Part shown: positions 1 to 6,931 of the stretch, piece by piece | How the letters are laid out: each line of letters opens with the position of its first letter | Numbering within the stretch: position 1 is the stretch's first letter | Origin: a virus | DNA: 64,000 nucleotides | IMG/VR virus record: IMGVR_UViG_3300027833_001604 | Location: 45,014 to 109,013 of that record | Reading direction: 5' to 3' (one strand) | The notes under the pieces: generated by a model | What the model was told of the DNA's origin: nothing | The model's database searches: none | Seen by the model: the letters and a program-made list of their open reading frames with translations, nothing else | Position numbers and translations under genes: made by a program

Positions 1-2
1 AC

Positions 3-551
3 CGTAAAGTATATGGAGTTGCACAATCAATACTAAGCCCAGGTAGAGCAATACCAGGTTGGGATGGTGTAGGATTAGCAGTTGGCTCCAGACAAGCAAA
101 ACGTAGCATGGATTATATTCTATCTGATGCATACGCAGAAAAAGGTTATGTTCCATATTCAGACTTATTGTTTAATACAAAAAACTTTGAAATAAAAAGT
201 GTTATCGACACTAAACGCGAAGATAGACACATGTCATACTTTAATATACTAGAACCTGATCTAGATGTAAAAGCACCAACTATGGAAGTTGAACCAGTAA
301 AACTAAATGCAGGACAGATTGCCGGAATGCAAGAAGGTGATATCATACTAGAGTTAAACGGTAAAAGTGTTTATACAGCATTTAAAATATTCATCGAAAC
401 TATGTATGCAATACCAGGCGACACAGCAACGATTAAAGTATTACGTGGCGAAGAAGAATTAGAGTTTACTTTAGTTTACCAAGAAATAGACTTTCAAAAA
501 CTAAAAAAATCTATCGAAGACCGTAATAAGTTGCAAAGAGGCGGCAAATAA
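3..551 (+). CDS. HtrA/DegP-like S1C serine protease, C-terminal part with PDZ domain (5' end outside window)
   Basis: The reading frame is open to the left edge of the window, so this is the 3' part of a longer gene. Residues before the first internal ATG (108) resemble the end of an HtrA protease domain: a G-x-G-L-A-V-x-S stretch in the place of GIGFAIPS, followed by a helix. The C-terminal ~90 residues look like a PDZ domain, with GMQEGDIILELNGK and a following beta strand VLRGEEELEFTLVY. HtrA proteins are periplasmic proteases and chaperones that sense unfolded envelope proteins. The catalytic Ser is upstream of the window, so activity cannot be judged. The gene is followed at once by a promoter for the next, also exported, protein. 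PDZ is fairly sure; the protease assignment is inferred from the short junction. Confidence 0.7.
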   Translation, partial: RKVYGVAQSILSPGRAIPGWDGVGLAVGSRQAKRSMDYILSDAYAEKGYVPYSDLLFNTKNFEIKSVIDTKREDRHMSYFNILEPDLDVKAPTMEVEPVKLNAGQIAGMQEGDIILELNGKSVYTAFKIFIETMYAIPGDTATIKVLRGEEELEFTLVYQEIDFQKLKKSIEDRNKLQRGGK

Positions 552-555
552 TAGG

Positions 556-584
556 TTGACATAACCAAGAGTTCTTGTTATAAT
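556..584 (+). promoter_or_regulatory. Promoter P1 with operator-like inverted repeat
   Basis: TTGACA (556-561), a 17-nt spacer and TATAAT (579-584). The spacer contains CAAGAGTTCTTG (566-577), with CAAGA and TCTTG arms around a 2-nt centre. This is the same type of element as in the promoters at 2851, 3316, 34300, 39513 and 49420. It drives the secreted lyase-like gene. Confidence 0.8.
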
Positions 585-618
585 ATAGTTTATATACAAT
601 ATAACTATGGAGAACAAG

Positions 619-2010
619 ATGAAATACCTATCGCTATTGCTAGTGTTCATGACATCAGCATGCGTTGTAGCTGAAACAACCCCTCAGTTACGACCAGCTT
701 CTTTTCAAACTACACAAAATACACTGCCGCTGATGCAATCATCAGGTGCAATTGACCATTCTTATTACGCAAAATCAGATTTTGTAAATTTAACAATTCC
801 TGAAGACTTTCAATTTGTTAACACAGTAAAACTTAAATATTTACTATCAACTGGTAAATGGCGAGATTATGCATTATTCAGTCACCAAGTAAGAAAGTTT
901 AAAACTAGTTACAACTGTAAGGCTAGATTAAAAGATTTTGGTATTACATCTCAGACTAAAATGGTTGAGACTAGAAAAGAAGATTATGCAGATGCTGCCA
1001 AAGCCGGATTTCGAAAGATAATAATATGTGCTGAAGACGTGGGTGGATTGATTCATTTAGATTATCCATGGATAACCGAACAAATGGCAGAGATTATCTT
1101 ATATCATGCAACAGAACGTAATGTTATTGAAGATGGCGTAACACATATGCCTAGTCAAGTGCAATATGCAAAGTATATGGTAATGGCACAGGACGCTGAG
1201 TTCTACGCTTATTTCAAGGATTTGATGCCTTTAACCCCACCAGAACATGCGACTATTACTGCATACTTTGATGAAATATTCATGGGTAATATATTCCATC
1301 CACAACAACGCAGACAACAGTGTAATGTAAACTATCCAAGCCTAATTGCATCAACTGGTGAACATGGACAACACGGTTGCGGCACCAATGGAACAGCCAT
1401 GCTTCAGGCCTCATTAGCGTATGCATTGTCTACAAATAACAATAAACTATTTGAACGTGCAAAAGCAAACTTAACATATTGGTTAGGCACATTTGACAAT
1501 GACGGAATACATGTATTACAAGCATCACGTGGAGCGGCATTAGGATATCATAAAGATATTAGTATTCGTTTAGGGTCTATAACTGAAGTTATGCAAACAA
1601 TAGATTATGATTTCTTAGAACACACAATGCCACGTAGTGGAATTAAAGTTCATGAAGTATTAGATACACATTTCGAAATTCTAAACAATCATAAACTAGT
1701 TGGAAAGTATGCAAAATATAATAATGGAGTATGGGATAAATGGTCGTCAATTTCAAACTTATCAACTGAAGCGGCAAACCGTAAAATCAGTGGATTTGGT
1801 TGGTGGCATATTGCAAACGCTAATAGACGTTATGTAATAAACTACAGAAAACAACCCACTATGATGCGAGGTAAACTTATAGATTGGCAAGAATGGATTA
1901 AGAAAGATCTAAATACAGGACCACAAGATAGATGGGATGCAGCAGGTGAATTTTGGAAACATGCACTAATACCTGCTCAATATATGTATGAAATTAACGA
2001 ATCTAGGTAG
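619..2010 (+). CDS. Secreted alginate-lyase-like (PL5-type alpha/alpha toroid) protein
   Basis: The start is placed at 619 because GGAG at 609-612 is well spaced for that ATG; the ATG at 607 would overlap its own ribosome binding site. The N-terminus is a signal peptide (MKYLSLLLVFMTSAC), possibly with a lipoprotein cysteine at the end. In the middle, the TNGTAMLQASLAYALSTNN and DGIHVLQASRGAALGYHKD segments follow the order seen in alginate lyase family PL5 (an NNH-like helix, then DG...RG.AL.YH with the catalytic His/Tyr region). The length of 463 aa is somewhat more than AlgL (~370). It would act in the periplasm or outside the cell on uronate-type polysaccharide. The family call is by motif recognition only; a different (alpha/alpha)n toroid lyase is possible. 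It is unusual as a phage gene because it has its own export signal. Confidence 0.55.
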   Translation: MKYLSLLLVFMTSACVVAETTPQLRPASFQTTQNTLPLMQSSGAIDHSYYAKSDFVNLTIPEDFQFVNTVKLKYLLSTGKWRDYALFSHQVRKFKTSYNCKARLKDFGITSQTKMVETRKEDYADAAKAGFRKIIICAEDVGGLIHLDYPWITEQMAEIILYHATERNVIEDGVTHMPSQVQYAKYMVMAQDAEFYAYFKDLMPLTPPEHATITAYFDEIFMGNIFHPQQRRQQCNVNYPSLIASTGEHGQHGCGTNGTAMLQASLAYALSTNNNKLFERAKANLTYWLGTFDNDGIHVLQASRGAALGYHKDISIRLGSITEVMQTIDYDFLEHTMPRSGIKVHEVLDTHFEILNNHKLVGKYAKYNNGVWDKWSSISNLSTEAANRKISGFGWWHIANANRRYVINYRKQPTMMRGKLIDWQEWIKKDLNTGPQDRWDAAGEFWKHALIPAQYMYEINESR

Positions 2011-2021
2011 TTAACATACAC

Positions 2022-2068
2022 TATATAGTGCCATTAAACGCTAACTAATTGGTGATTGGCACTATATA
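2022..2068. repeat. 12-bp perfect inverted repeat (hairpin) between genes
   Basis: TATATAGTGCCA (2022-2033) pairs exactly with TGGCACTATATA (2057-2068) around a 23-nt loop. It lies just after the lyase-like gene and ends 11 bp before the next -35 box. There is no T-run, so it is not a classical terminator; an mRNA 3'-end stabiliser or a protein site is possible. Confidence 0.6.
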
Positions 2069-2079
2069 TTGTTAAAAGG

Positions 2080-2108
2080 TTGACAATATCAACTAAATAT
2101 CTTATAAT
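2080..2108 (+). promoter_or_regulatory. Sigma70-like promoter for the small membrane protein gene
   Basis: TTGACA (2080-2085), a 17-nt spacer and TATAAT (2103-2108). The expected start near 2115 gives a leader of about 100 nt before the ATG at 2219. This promoter lacks the AAGA-NN-TCTT element. Confidence 0.8.
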
Positions 2109-2131
2109 AGTGTAGTAATAAAAAAATTAAG

Positions 2132-2197
2132 GTTAGTGAAAGGGATGGGATCAGTTGTGACCGCTGAAGCTCACACTAACATAACAAAATCGGTCAC
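2132..2197 (+). promoter_or_regulatory. Candidate H-type pseudoknot in the 5' leader
   Basis: Two perfect 7-bp pairings interleave: GTTAGTG (2132-2138) with CACTAAC (2174-2180), and GTGACCG (2157-2163) with CGGTCAC (2191-2197). The order 1-2-1'-2' is the topology of a pseudoknot. A competing hairpin TGTGA/TCACA (2156-2160/2171-2175) would break both. The 3' strand ends 8 nt before the AGGAG at 2206-2210. It does not match any riboswitch consensus I know. Confidence 0.5.
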
Positions 2198-2218
2198 GAA
2201 AACGTAGGAGAAATAACT

Positions 2219-2440
2219 ATGTTAGATAAAATCAAAGGTGTAGTAGCTGGCGGTGTTGATATTGGTGTAATGCTAATTGGACTTGCTATCGTGCTACAAA
2301 TAGTATTTGGTGGATCTGTGCCTTTCTTAGGTGGAGATGTTATCGGAACTGTTATTGGAATAGTTGGACAACTTGGTTCAGCTGGACTAACTGGTCTTAT
2401 TGCCGCAGCAGTTTTGTGGAAACTATTTGATCGTGACTAA
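2219..2440 (+). CDS. Small glycine-rich membrane protein (73 aa)
   Basis: I do not recognise this protein. It has a short charged N-terminus (MLDKIKG), two hydrophobic stretches of about 20 residues (residues ~13-30 and ~42-67) rich in Gly, Val and Ile, and a charged end (KLFDRD), so it is probably an inner-membrane hairpin. The ribosome site AGGAG is 8 nt before the ATG. It is a one-gene transcription unit with a strong promoter, a structured leader and a strong terminator directly behind it, an arrangement that suggests high or separately controlled expression. A holin-like or superinfection-exclusion role is conceivable, but nothing in the sequence proves it. Confidence 0.8.
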   Translation: MLDKIKGVVAGGVDIGVMLIGLAIVLQIVFGGSVPFLGGDVIGTVIGIVGQLGSAGLTGLIAAAVLWKLFDRD

Positions 2441-2467
2441 GATATATTACTAGTAATATATTTACTT

Positions 2468-2499
2468 AAAACCCATGTATTTTTTACATGGGTTTTTTT
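2468..2499 (+). terminator. Rho-independent terminator
   Basis: AAACCCATGTA (2468-2478) pairs with TACATGGGTTT (2485-2495), followed by a run of T. It ends the one-gene unit of the small membrane protein. The A-run on the other side would also make it a weak terminator for - strand transcripts. Confidence 0.9.
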
Positions 2500-2519
2500 A
2501 TGACTAATGTAAATAAAGG

Positions 2520-2549
2520 TAGACCTTAGTATGTAATAAATGTTATAAT
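2520..2549 (+). promoter_or_regulatory. Weak promoter candidate
   Basis: TATAAT (2544-2549) has a poor -35 (TAGACC, 2520-2525) at 18 nt. It lies between the terminator and the 83-aa gene at 2581, so some promoter is needed here. Confidence 0.5.
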
Positions 2550-2580
2550 AGCTACATACATTAAAACGAAGAGAAAGATT

Positions 2581-2832
2581 ATGATTAAATATAAAATTGC
2601 AGTATTAGAGCGTATGATCGAGCATTACACAAAGAACATTGAGATGTTTTCAACCCTTCCCCCAACTAATACAGTGCTTGACAGTATGGCAGAAATGGTT
2701 GCTGCTCGCAGAGTAGTAGCAAGTTTTATTGAAAACGATGGTGTGCCTACAATTCCGCCAGGTTGGCACAATGGTAATGTTCACTTTGATGGTATGGTAA
2801 ATGCCGCTGCAAGTGGAGTAGAAATATTTTAA
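2581..2832 (+). CDS. Hypothetical protein (83 aa)
   Basis: Not recognised. The first half is helical (IAVLERMIEHYTKNIEMF and a second amphipathic helix around residues 35-50). The C-terminal third (GVPTIPPGWHNGNVHFDGM) has no clear fold. The start is supported by a GAAGAGAAAG ribosome site 5-10 nt upstream. It sits alone between a weak promoter and promoter P3. Confidence 0.7.
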   Translation: MIKYKIAVLERMIEHYTKNIEMFSTLPPTNTVLDSMAEMVAARRVVASFIENDGVPTIPPGWHNGNVHFDGMVNAAASGVEIF

Positions 2833-2850
2833 AAAAGATGCATTATTCGG

Positions 2851-2879
2851 TTGACAACCAAGACATCTTACTGTATACT
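2851..2879 (+). promoter_or_regulatory. Promoter P3 with operator-like inverted repeat
   Basis: TTGACA (2851-2856), a 17-nt spacer and TATACT (2874-2879). The spacer has AAGACATCTT starting 3 nt after the -35 box, the same position as in the promoters at 3316, 34300 and 49420. Confidence 0.85.
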
Positions 2880-2913
2880 GTATGTATAAGTTAATAAAAA
2901 GTAGGAGTAATAC

Positions 2914-3117
2914 ATGAATATAAAATTTAATGATGTAACAAACATAGAACTAGGTGGCGTTGATATGAACGACTATCCAGATTTTTGTGATGCATATGTA
3001 GAAAGTGCAGAAAAGTTAGATGGAACACCACTAACTGATGTTGAACTAGAAGCGTTTAGCGAACTAGACGAAACAGCATCTTATATTAATGAGAATGCAT
3101 ACGAAAGTTTATTTTAA
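2914..3117 (+). CDS. Small acidic hypothetical protein (67 aa)
   Basis: Not recognised. It is strongly acidic (many Asp and Glu, few basic residues) with no membrane segment. AGGAG is correctly placed before the ATG. Small acidic early proteins in phages often bind host proteins or mimic DNA, but there is no specific motif here. It is transcribed from promoter P3 together with the next gene. Confidence 0.7.
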   Translation: MNIKFNDVTNIELGGVDMNDYPDFCDAYVESAEKLDGTPLTDVELEAFSELDETASYINENAYESLF

Positions 3118-3130
3118 AAAGGACTACATT

Positions 3131-3310
3131 ATGAAAACATTTACATTTGAAAATCATTTAGGTGAAACGTTTACTGCAAAAGCAGAAAAAGGTTTAGACG
3201 TAATGGAAGATGCAAACAAGGCTATATTGTGGCCTACTTGGAAAGACGGAATGTGGCAACAAGTAAGCGATACAAAATTTGTTTGGGTTTTAGGTAACTT
3301 TTTTAATTAA
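3131..3310 (+). CDS. Small hypothetical protein (59 aa)
   Basis: The start at 3131 (MKTFTFENHL) is preferred over an in-frame ATG at 3089, because 3131 has an AAAAAGGA site in front and lies just after the stop of the previous gene. The sequence suggests a small beta-rich protein (FTFENHLGETFTAKAEKG) with three tryptophans near the C-terminus. No family recognised. Confidence 0.65.
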   Translation: MKTFTFENHLGETFTAKAEKGLDVMEDANKAILWPTWKDGMWQQVSDTKFVWVLGNFFN

Positions 3311-3315
3311 AAAGG

Positions 3316-3344
3316 TTGACAAGTAAGACATCTTGCCGTATAAT
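3316..3344 (+). promoter_or_regulatory. Promoter P4 with operator-like inverted repeat
   Basis: TTGACA (3316-3321), a 17-nt spacer and TATAAT (3339-3344), with AAGACATCTT in the spacer. The 38 bp from 3308 to 3345 are identical to the reverse complement of 34299-34336, the promoter of the 52-aa membrane protein. Confidence 0.9.
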
Positions 3345-3384
3345 ATAAGTATAAACACTAAAAAATTAACTACTGGAGAATAAT

Positions 3385-3732
3385 ATGAATTTAGAATATG
3401 ATGTAAATGAACTTAAAACAATTGTTGCTCAAGCTAAGAAGGCAGCATATGAGGCCGCTAGTGATTACTTTATGGAAAAACTAGATGGTAAAGACAATTA
3501 TCCTTGTGGATTTGCATGGGTTAAGATTCATGGTATTAAAGGTAATACTAAATTAGGTCGTGCTATGAAACAAGCTGGTATTGAACAAGACTATACTAAA
3601 GCATTTCAAATTTACAACCCTTCAGGTGTTAACGTGCAAAACGTTGATGTTAAAGAAGTTGGCGCAATGGCGGCAGCTAATGTTTTTGAATCGTTTGGTT
3701 TCAAAGCATATGCAGGAAGTAGGTTAGACTAA
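3385..3732 (+). CDS. Hypothetical protein (115 aa)
   Basis: Not recognised with certainty. The N-terminal third is an Ala/Lys-rich helix (AQAKKAAYEAASDYF). It is followed by a compact region with YPCGFAWVKIHGIKGNTKLG and by a C-terminal part with Ala/Phe-rich helices. No signal peptide. A GGAG ribosome site precedes the ATG. It is the first gene under promoter P4 and its stop overlaps the start of the next gene (TAATG), so the two are translationally coupled. Confidence 0.75.
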   Translation: MNLEYDVNELKTIVAQAKKAAYEAASDYFMEKLDGKDNYPCGFAWVKIHGIKGNTKLGRAMKQAGIEQDYTKAFQIYNPSGVNVQNVDVKEVGAMAAANVFESFGFKAYAGSRLD

Positions 3733-3899
3733 TGGTAGATGTTTTAAAAGATATCGAAGTGCTAGAATCTGCACTTATTAATATCCAAGAAGGTGCAAGC
3801 GATGAAGTATACGCTGCACTATGGAGCTTGGAAAAGCTCTTACTAGAAAAGAAAGACATGGTTGCTGCGTTTGAAGATGACATGGCACCAAAGTTATAA
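3732..3899 (+). CDS. Small acidic helical protein (55 aa)
   Basis: The ATG overlaps the TAA of the previous gene by one base (TAATG). The 55 residues are almost all helical and acidic (VLKDIEVLESALINIQEG, later SLEKLLLEKKDMVAAFEDD), suggesting a coiled coil. No family recognised. The coupling and the intact frame down to the next ribosome site (GGGAGG at ~3910) support it being real. Confidence 0.65.
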   Translation: MVDVLKDIEVLESALINIQEGASDEVYAALWSLEKLLLEKKDMVAAFEDDMAPKL

Positions 3900-3924
3900 A
3901 TACTCTAACGGGAGGTTAGACTAC

Positions 3925-4392
3925 ATGAGAAATAATGAAAACGTTGGCAGAGGATTAATTGTTATAGCAATTTTACTTGTTGGCTTTATAATTGCAAATC
4001 CAATATTTGCTAAAGACGTAGATATGGAAGTCTATGACTTTCCTATTACACGAATTATCGACGGCGACACAGTTGCCTTTGAAGCAGAATTTTTACCAGA
4101 TCCACTTAAAAAAGAATTAAGCATTCGTGTATACGGTGTTGATACTCCAGAAAAAAGTTGGAGAGGTGAATGCGACAGTGAAAAAGAACTAGGAGAAAAA
4201 GCTAGTAAGTTCACTAAAAAACTAATCGATGAAGCAGTTGACGTTCAGGTTGCAATTTACAAATGGGATAAGTTTGGCGGGCGTGTATTGGGTGATATAA
4301 TTATTGATGGGAAGAGTTTGAGATATGCTCTTATCGAAAAAGGTTATGCACGTGAATATTACGGTGATAAAAAGGAGAGCTGGTGTGAATAA
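3925..4392 (+). CDS. Membrane-anchored thermonuclease (SNase/TNase-like)
   Basis: The start at 3925 follows a GGGAGG site; the frame is open further upstream without a better start. A single N-terminal membrane segment (GLIVIAILLVGFIIANPIFA) acts as signal or anchor. The nuclease domain (residues ~35-155) has the expected order: RIIDGDTV, RVYGVDTPE (Arg and Glu of the active site), a WDKFGGRVLGDI block with the second Arg, and RYALIEKGYAREY. Staphylococcal-type nucleases cut DNA and RNA with Ca2+. Outside the cytoplasmic membrane it would degrade DNA entering the infected cell or in the medium. It ends at a terminator and at the convergent - strand cluster. Confidence 0.9.
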   Translation: MRNNENVGRGLIVIAILLVGFIIANPIFAKDVDMEVYDFPITRIIDGDTVAFEAEFLPDPLKKELSIRVYGVDTPEKSWRGECDSEKELGEKASKFTKKLIDEAVDVQVAIYKWDKFGGRVLGDIIIDGKSLRYALIEKGYAREYYGDKKESWCE

Positions 4393-4414
4393 CGCTAGTT
4401 AATGGTAGGCAGAG

Positions 4415-4438
4415 AAACGCCTTAACTGGCGTTTTTTT
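4415..4438 (+). terminator. Rho-independent terminator
   Basis: AAACGCC (4415-4421), a 6-nt loop, GGCGTTT (4428-4434) and a T-run. It lies between the convergent + strand early genes and the 3' end of the - strand radical SAM cassette. Confidence 0.9.
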
Positions 4439-4442
4439 GTGA

Positions 4443-4799
4443 CTAATTATTGCTACAGTTGTTAACACATACCTTAGGCGGCATGTCACTTTTCCAACCT
4501 TCGTAGTAAACATGAGTTTGAAATATTTCATGTGCAATGATTTCTTCAAGGCTATGATGTTCTAAATTATTCCAATTTGGATCATTTTCCATTAGTGTCA
4601 TTATGCGTGTATCTTCTTTTAAGTCTTTGGTATCTTTTTCTACAAGTTGACCACTACCATCTTTTTTGTATACATTTCGCATATCCCATGCATTACTAAA
4701 GAAGCAACAAGGCCACACTATGCCTTCGGGTGTTACTTCCCAACGTCTTACATCATTGTGATAATCAATTGCTTTACATTTAATATCACACTTAGGCAT
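4443..4799 (-). CDS. Stand-alone SPASM-like auxiliary cluster protein, partner of the adjacent radical SAM domain
   Basis: The 118 residues look like the C-terminal SPASM half of a radical SAM protein without the barrel. They carry CDIKC near the start, then EVTPEGIVWPCCFFSNAW, and a C-terminal CVNNC. The intact relative at 20173-21237 has the same IDPWGVVWPCC and CQNIC elements in its last 115 residues. The gene starts 8 bp inside the 3' end of the upstream radical SAM ORF (ATGCCTAA), in another frame. It could be a genuine two-protein enzyme, a product of frameshifting, or a gene broken by an indel. The cysteines would bind an auxiliary Fe-S cluster. Confidence 0.75.
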   Translation of the reverse strand: MPKCDIKCKAIDYHNDVRRWEVTPEGIVWPCCFFSNAWDMRNVYKKDGSGQLVEKDTKDLKEDTRIMTLMENDPNWNNLEHHSLEEIIAHEIFQTHVYYEGWKSDMPPKVCVNNCSNN

Positions 4800-5445
4800 A
4801 ATTGTAACCTATATTAATCTCATTGTCGGCACATAGTTTATCACATGCTTGCATATTTGTATCTGTAATTAATCCATAAGAACGATCATTGTAACGGAAT
4901 ATAATATTAACATTCATGTCATCTGCTAGTTGTTTAGCTAATGTAACCTGTTGCCAATTCCAATCAAATATTAGATATAACCAATTAGTATTGCCACCGT
5001 TACTAGAAAATGCTTTCATATTATCAATTGCTCGGTCAAAGTCAACGCCTTCTCTATACAACCAGTTAACATCATGTGTGGCGCCATCTATTGCAAAGTC
5101 TATCTTTAATCTTTGCTTATACTTTTGTGCAATTGTTTCATACCAATCTGGTGTGCGTAGTCCACCGTTTGTTGATATACTAACCATTGGAGCATAATCC
5201 AATGCAGTTTGTATAAAGGTATCAACTTGTGGATGCATCATAGGATCGCCAAACTCTCCACAAAATTCAATGTCGTCAAGTTCTACAGTTTTAAGATTTG
5301 ATAGTCTGCGTTTAAATACTTCTAGGTCCATGTGCTTTAATTTGACCCATTCATTCTTTTCGCCAGTTTCTTCATTGGTTCTAGCACAACTACGACATTT
5401 GGCTTGACAATAAGTTGTAAGTGCAAAGTCAAAAGAATGTTTCAT
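4792..5445 (-). CDS. Radical SAM enzyme, catalytic domain only (SPASM half encoded separately)
   Basis: CQAKCRSC (C13, C17, C20) is the CX3CX2C motif for the 4Fe-4S cluster that cleaves SAM. A GEFGDPMMHPQ segment stands in the GGEP position, as in the relative at 20173. The 217 residues cover the partial TIM barrel only. The usual C-terminal auxiliary-cluster domain is in the overlapping downstream ORF. It is the last enzyme of the long - strand cassette. The substrate is unknown. Confidence 0.85.
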   Translation of the reverse strand: MKHSFDFALTTYCQAKCRSCARTNEETGEKNEWVKLKHMDLEVFKRRLSNLKTVELDDIEFCGEFGDPMMHPQVDTFIQTALDYAPMVSISTNGGLRTPDWYETIAQKYKQRLKIDFAIDGATHDVNWLYREGVDFDRAIDNMKAFSSNGGNTNWLYLIFDWNWQQVTLAKQLADDMNVNIIFRYNDRSYGLITDTNMQACDKLCADNEINIGYNYA

Positions 5446-6077
5446 CTCTCTCGTAACCGCTCTTGTATAAATCTAATGCTATCGTCTGTTACTTGTGCAT
5501 TAACTACTAACCAAATGCTATCGTGTGATGTGCTGCAATTAAATAATGTGTGTTGCTTTGTTGTATTGACTACATAACACTCGCCATAATCAAAGTGAAG
5601 TGTGTTATTTTCTAACATGAATCTACAATGAGGTGCGTTACAATTTTCTAATGCCCATATAAGTCTAAAACTAGTTTGCTCACCCCATACATGATCTCTA
5701 TGTGGTGGAAAGTATCCACCTGGTGGTAGTCTTAGGAAGTGTGATCTAACACTCCAGTCTAACATAGGTCCTACTACTCGTTGTAACTCAGAGCTGGTAT
5801 GATATAATTCTGTAGGAACATTAAAATCTTCTTCTTGGAAGTTTGTTCCATACTCTCTATTCCATTCACCTAAACTATCTAGTGCTGGTCCTGGGCCACA
5901 CTTACCACTTTCATTAATAATACACAAGCCGTGACGTTTAATCCAATCTTTGCGTGGATTATACTTTGCCCACTTGTCATCATGCACTGAGACTTCGCCA
6001 AGCAATTTGTCTATATCAAATTCGGCGCCAATCTGATAAAAGTCACCGAACTGCGTAATTTTTGAAATATCATTCAA
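5442..6077 (-). CDS. Aspartyl/asparaginyl hydroxylase-like 2OG-Fe(II) oxygenase
   Basis: The double-stranded beta-helix core is clear: SHFLRLPPGGYFPPHRDH gives the H126-x-D128 iron ligands and QHTLFNCS gives the distal His (H176). Proline/glycine-rich LPPGG before the HxD is typical of the Asp/Asn beta-hydroxylase family (PF05118). Such enzymes hydroxylate amino-acid side chains using 2-oxoglutarate, O2 and Fe(II). The stop overlaps the start of the downstream radical SAM gene by 4 bp, so the two are probably translated together. A second member of this type is at 10939-11694. Confidence 0.8.
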   Translation of the reverse strand: MNDISKITQFGDFYQIGAEFDIDKLLGEVSVHDDKWAKYNPRKDWIKRHGLCIINESGKCGPGPALDSLGEWNREYGTNFQEEDFNVPTELYHTSSELQRVVGPMLDWSVRSHFLRLPPGGYFPPHRDHVWGEQTSFRLIWALENCNAPHCRFMLENNTLHFDYGECYVVNTTKQHTLFNCSTSHDSIWLVVNAQVTDDSIRFIQERLRER

Positions 6078-6086
6078 TTTGATTTC

Positions 6087-6923
6087 CTACTCGTCGTGTG
6101 TGTTGACATAGTTCTGTTTGAACGATGTCTGCGGATTCTCTCCGCCATTTACACGGTTGTTTAGATGTTTTACATATTGGACCATGTTATGATCGGAAAA
6201 TGAATCTAATTTACCTTTAAACAATCCTCTAATAATACCACGCCACACATCTTTGACTCGTTGCCATCCTGTTAAGTTTCTAAGGTTACCATAGTGATTA
6301 AAGTATTGGCATTGTCCATGATGAACATAACCAAATATTATAAATGGAACTCTAGCTACTATGTCTGCGTTGTTAAGCCAACGATAATGTGTAAAAGGAA
6401 AATTGTCAAGGTAAGTTCTCCAACCTACTCTTGGTGATCCAAATGTATGTAATTCTTTAGGATTATATAATGCACTGTCGCCTCTGCAACGACTTGCTAC
6501 TATAGTTGACATAGCTGCACCAAGTGAATGTCCACATAACCAAATGTGACGTTTTGCTTGTTCTCTAACTAGGTCTTCTTTGATTAAATCCCATAGTTTG
6601 TCTACTTCACCTTTAAACCCACCATGCACTCTGCCCACTGTTTCTGCAACAACTGGAAATGCTCTGGCGTCTGCTTTAATATCATTGTATTGTGTTGGCT
6701 GTGTGCCTCTGCATGCAATCACTAAATCATGTTTATTCATAAAGCGATATGCTTCTGCACCATCTATGTTATAAAACTCAACAGTAGTGAATCCTAATTT
6801 CCTTGCTAGTTTTTTAACCTCACTTGCTTCATAATAAGCAATTTGGGCCAGTTCTGCAAATAATAAGGCTCGTTCATTACCTGATAGTAATTCTATTTTA
6901 GTTTTTAGTTTTGTGCTAAACAT
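6087..6923 (-). CDS. Class 3 lipase-like alpha/beta hydrolase
   Basis: The 278 residues have the class 3 lipase order: LVIACRGTQPTQYND (oxyanion strand), GHSLGAAMST with the nucleophile Ser133, FGSPRVGW, NADIVARVP (Asp region) and a following His-rich stretch (YVHHGQCQYFNHYG). There is no signal peptide, so it is cytoplasmic or released on lysis. It lies between a radical SAM enzyme and an oxygenase in the same transcription direction. It could hydrolyse an acyl ester of the cluster's product or host lipid; the substrate is not evident. Confidence 0.85.
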   Translation of the reverse strand: MFSTKLKTKIELLSGNERALLFAELAQIAYYEASEVKKLARKLGFTTVEFYNIDGAEAYRFMNKHDLVIACRGTQPTQYNDIKADARAFPVVAETVGRVHGGFKGEVDKLWDLIKEDLVREQAKRHIWLCGHSLGAAMSTIVASRCRGDSALYNPKELHTFGSPRVGWRTYLDNFPFTHYRWLNNADIVARVPFIIFGYVHHGQCQYFNHYGNLRNLTGWQRVKDVWRGIIRGLFKGKLDSFSDHNMVQYVKHLNNRVNGGENPQTSFKQNYVNTHDE

Positions 6924-6931
6924 AGTTGTAT

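Noticed and set aside
2132-2197. Known SAM-II, SAM-V or preQ1 riboswitch
   Set aside because: The pseudoknot topology is similar, but conserved core bases of those classes are not seen and the downstream gene is not in methionine or queuosine metabolism.
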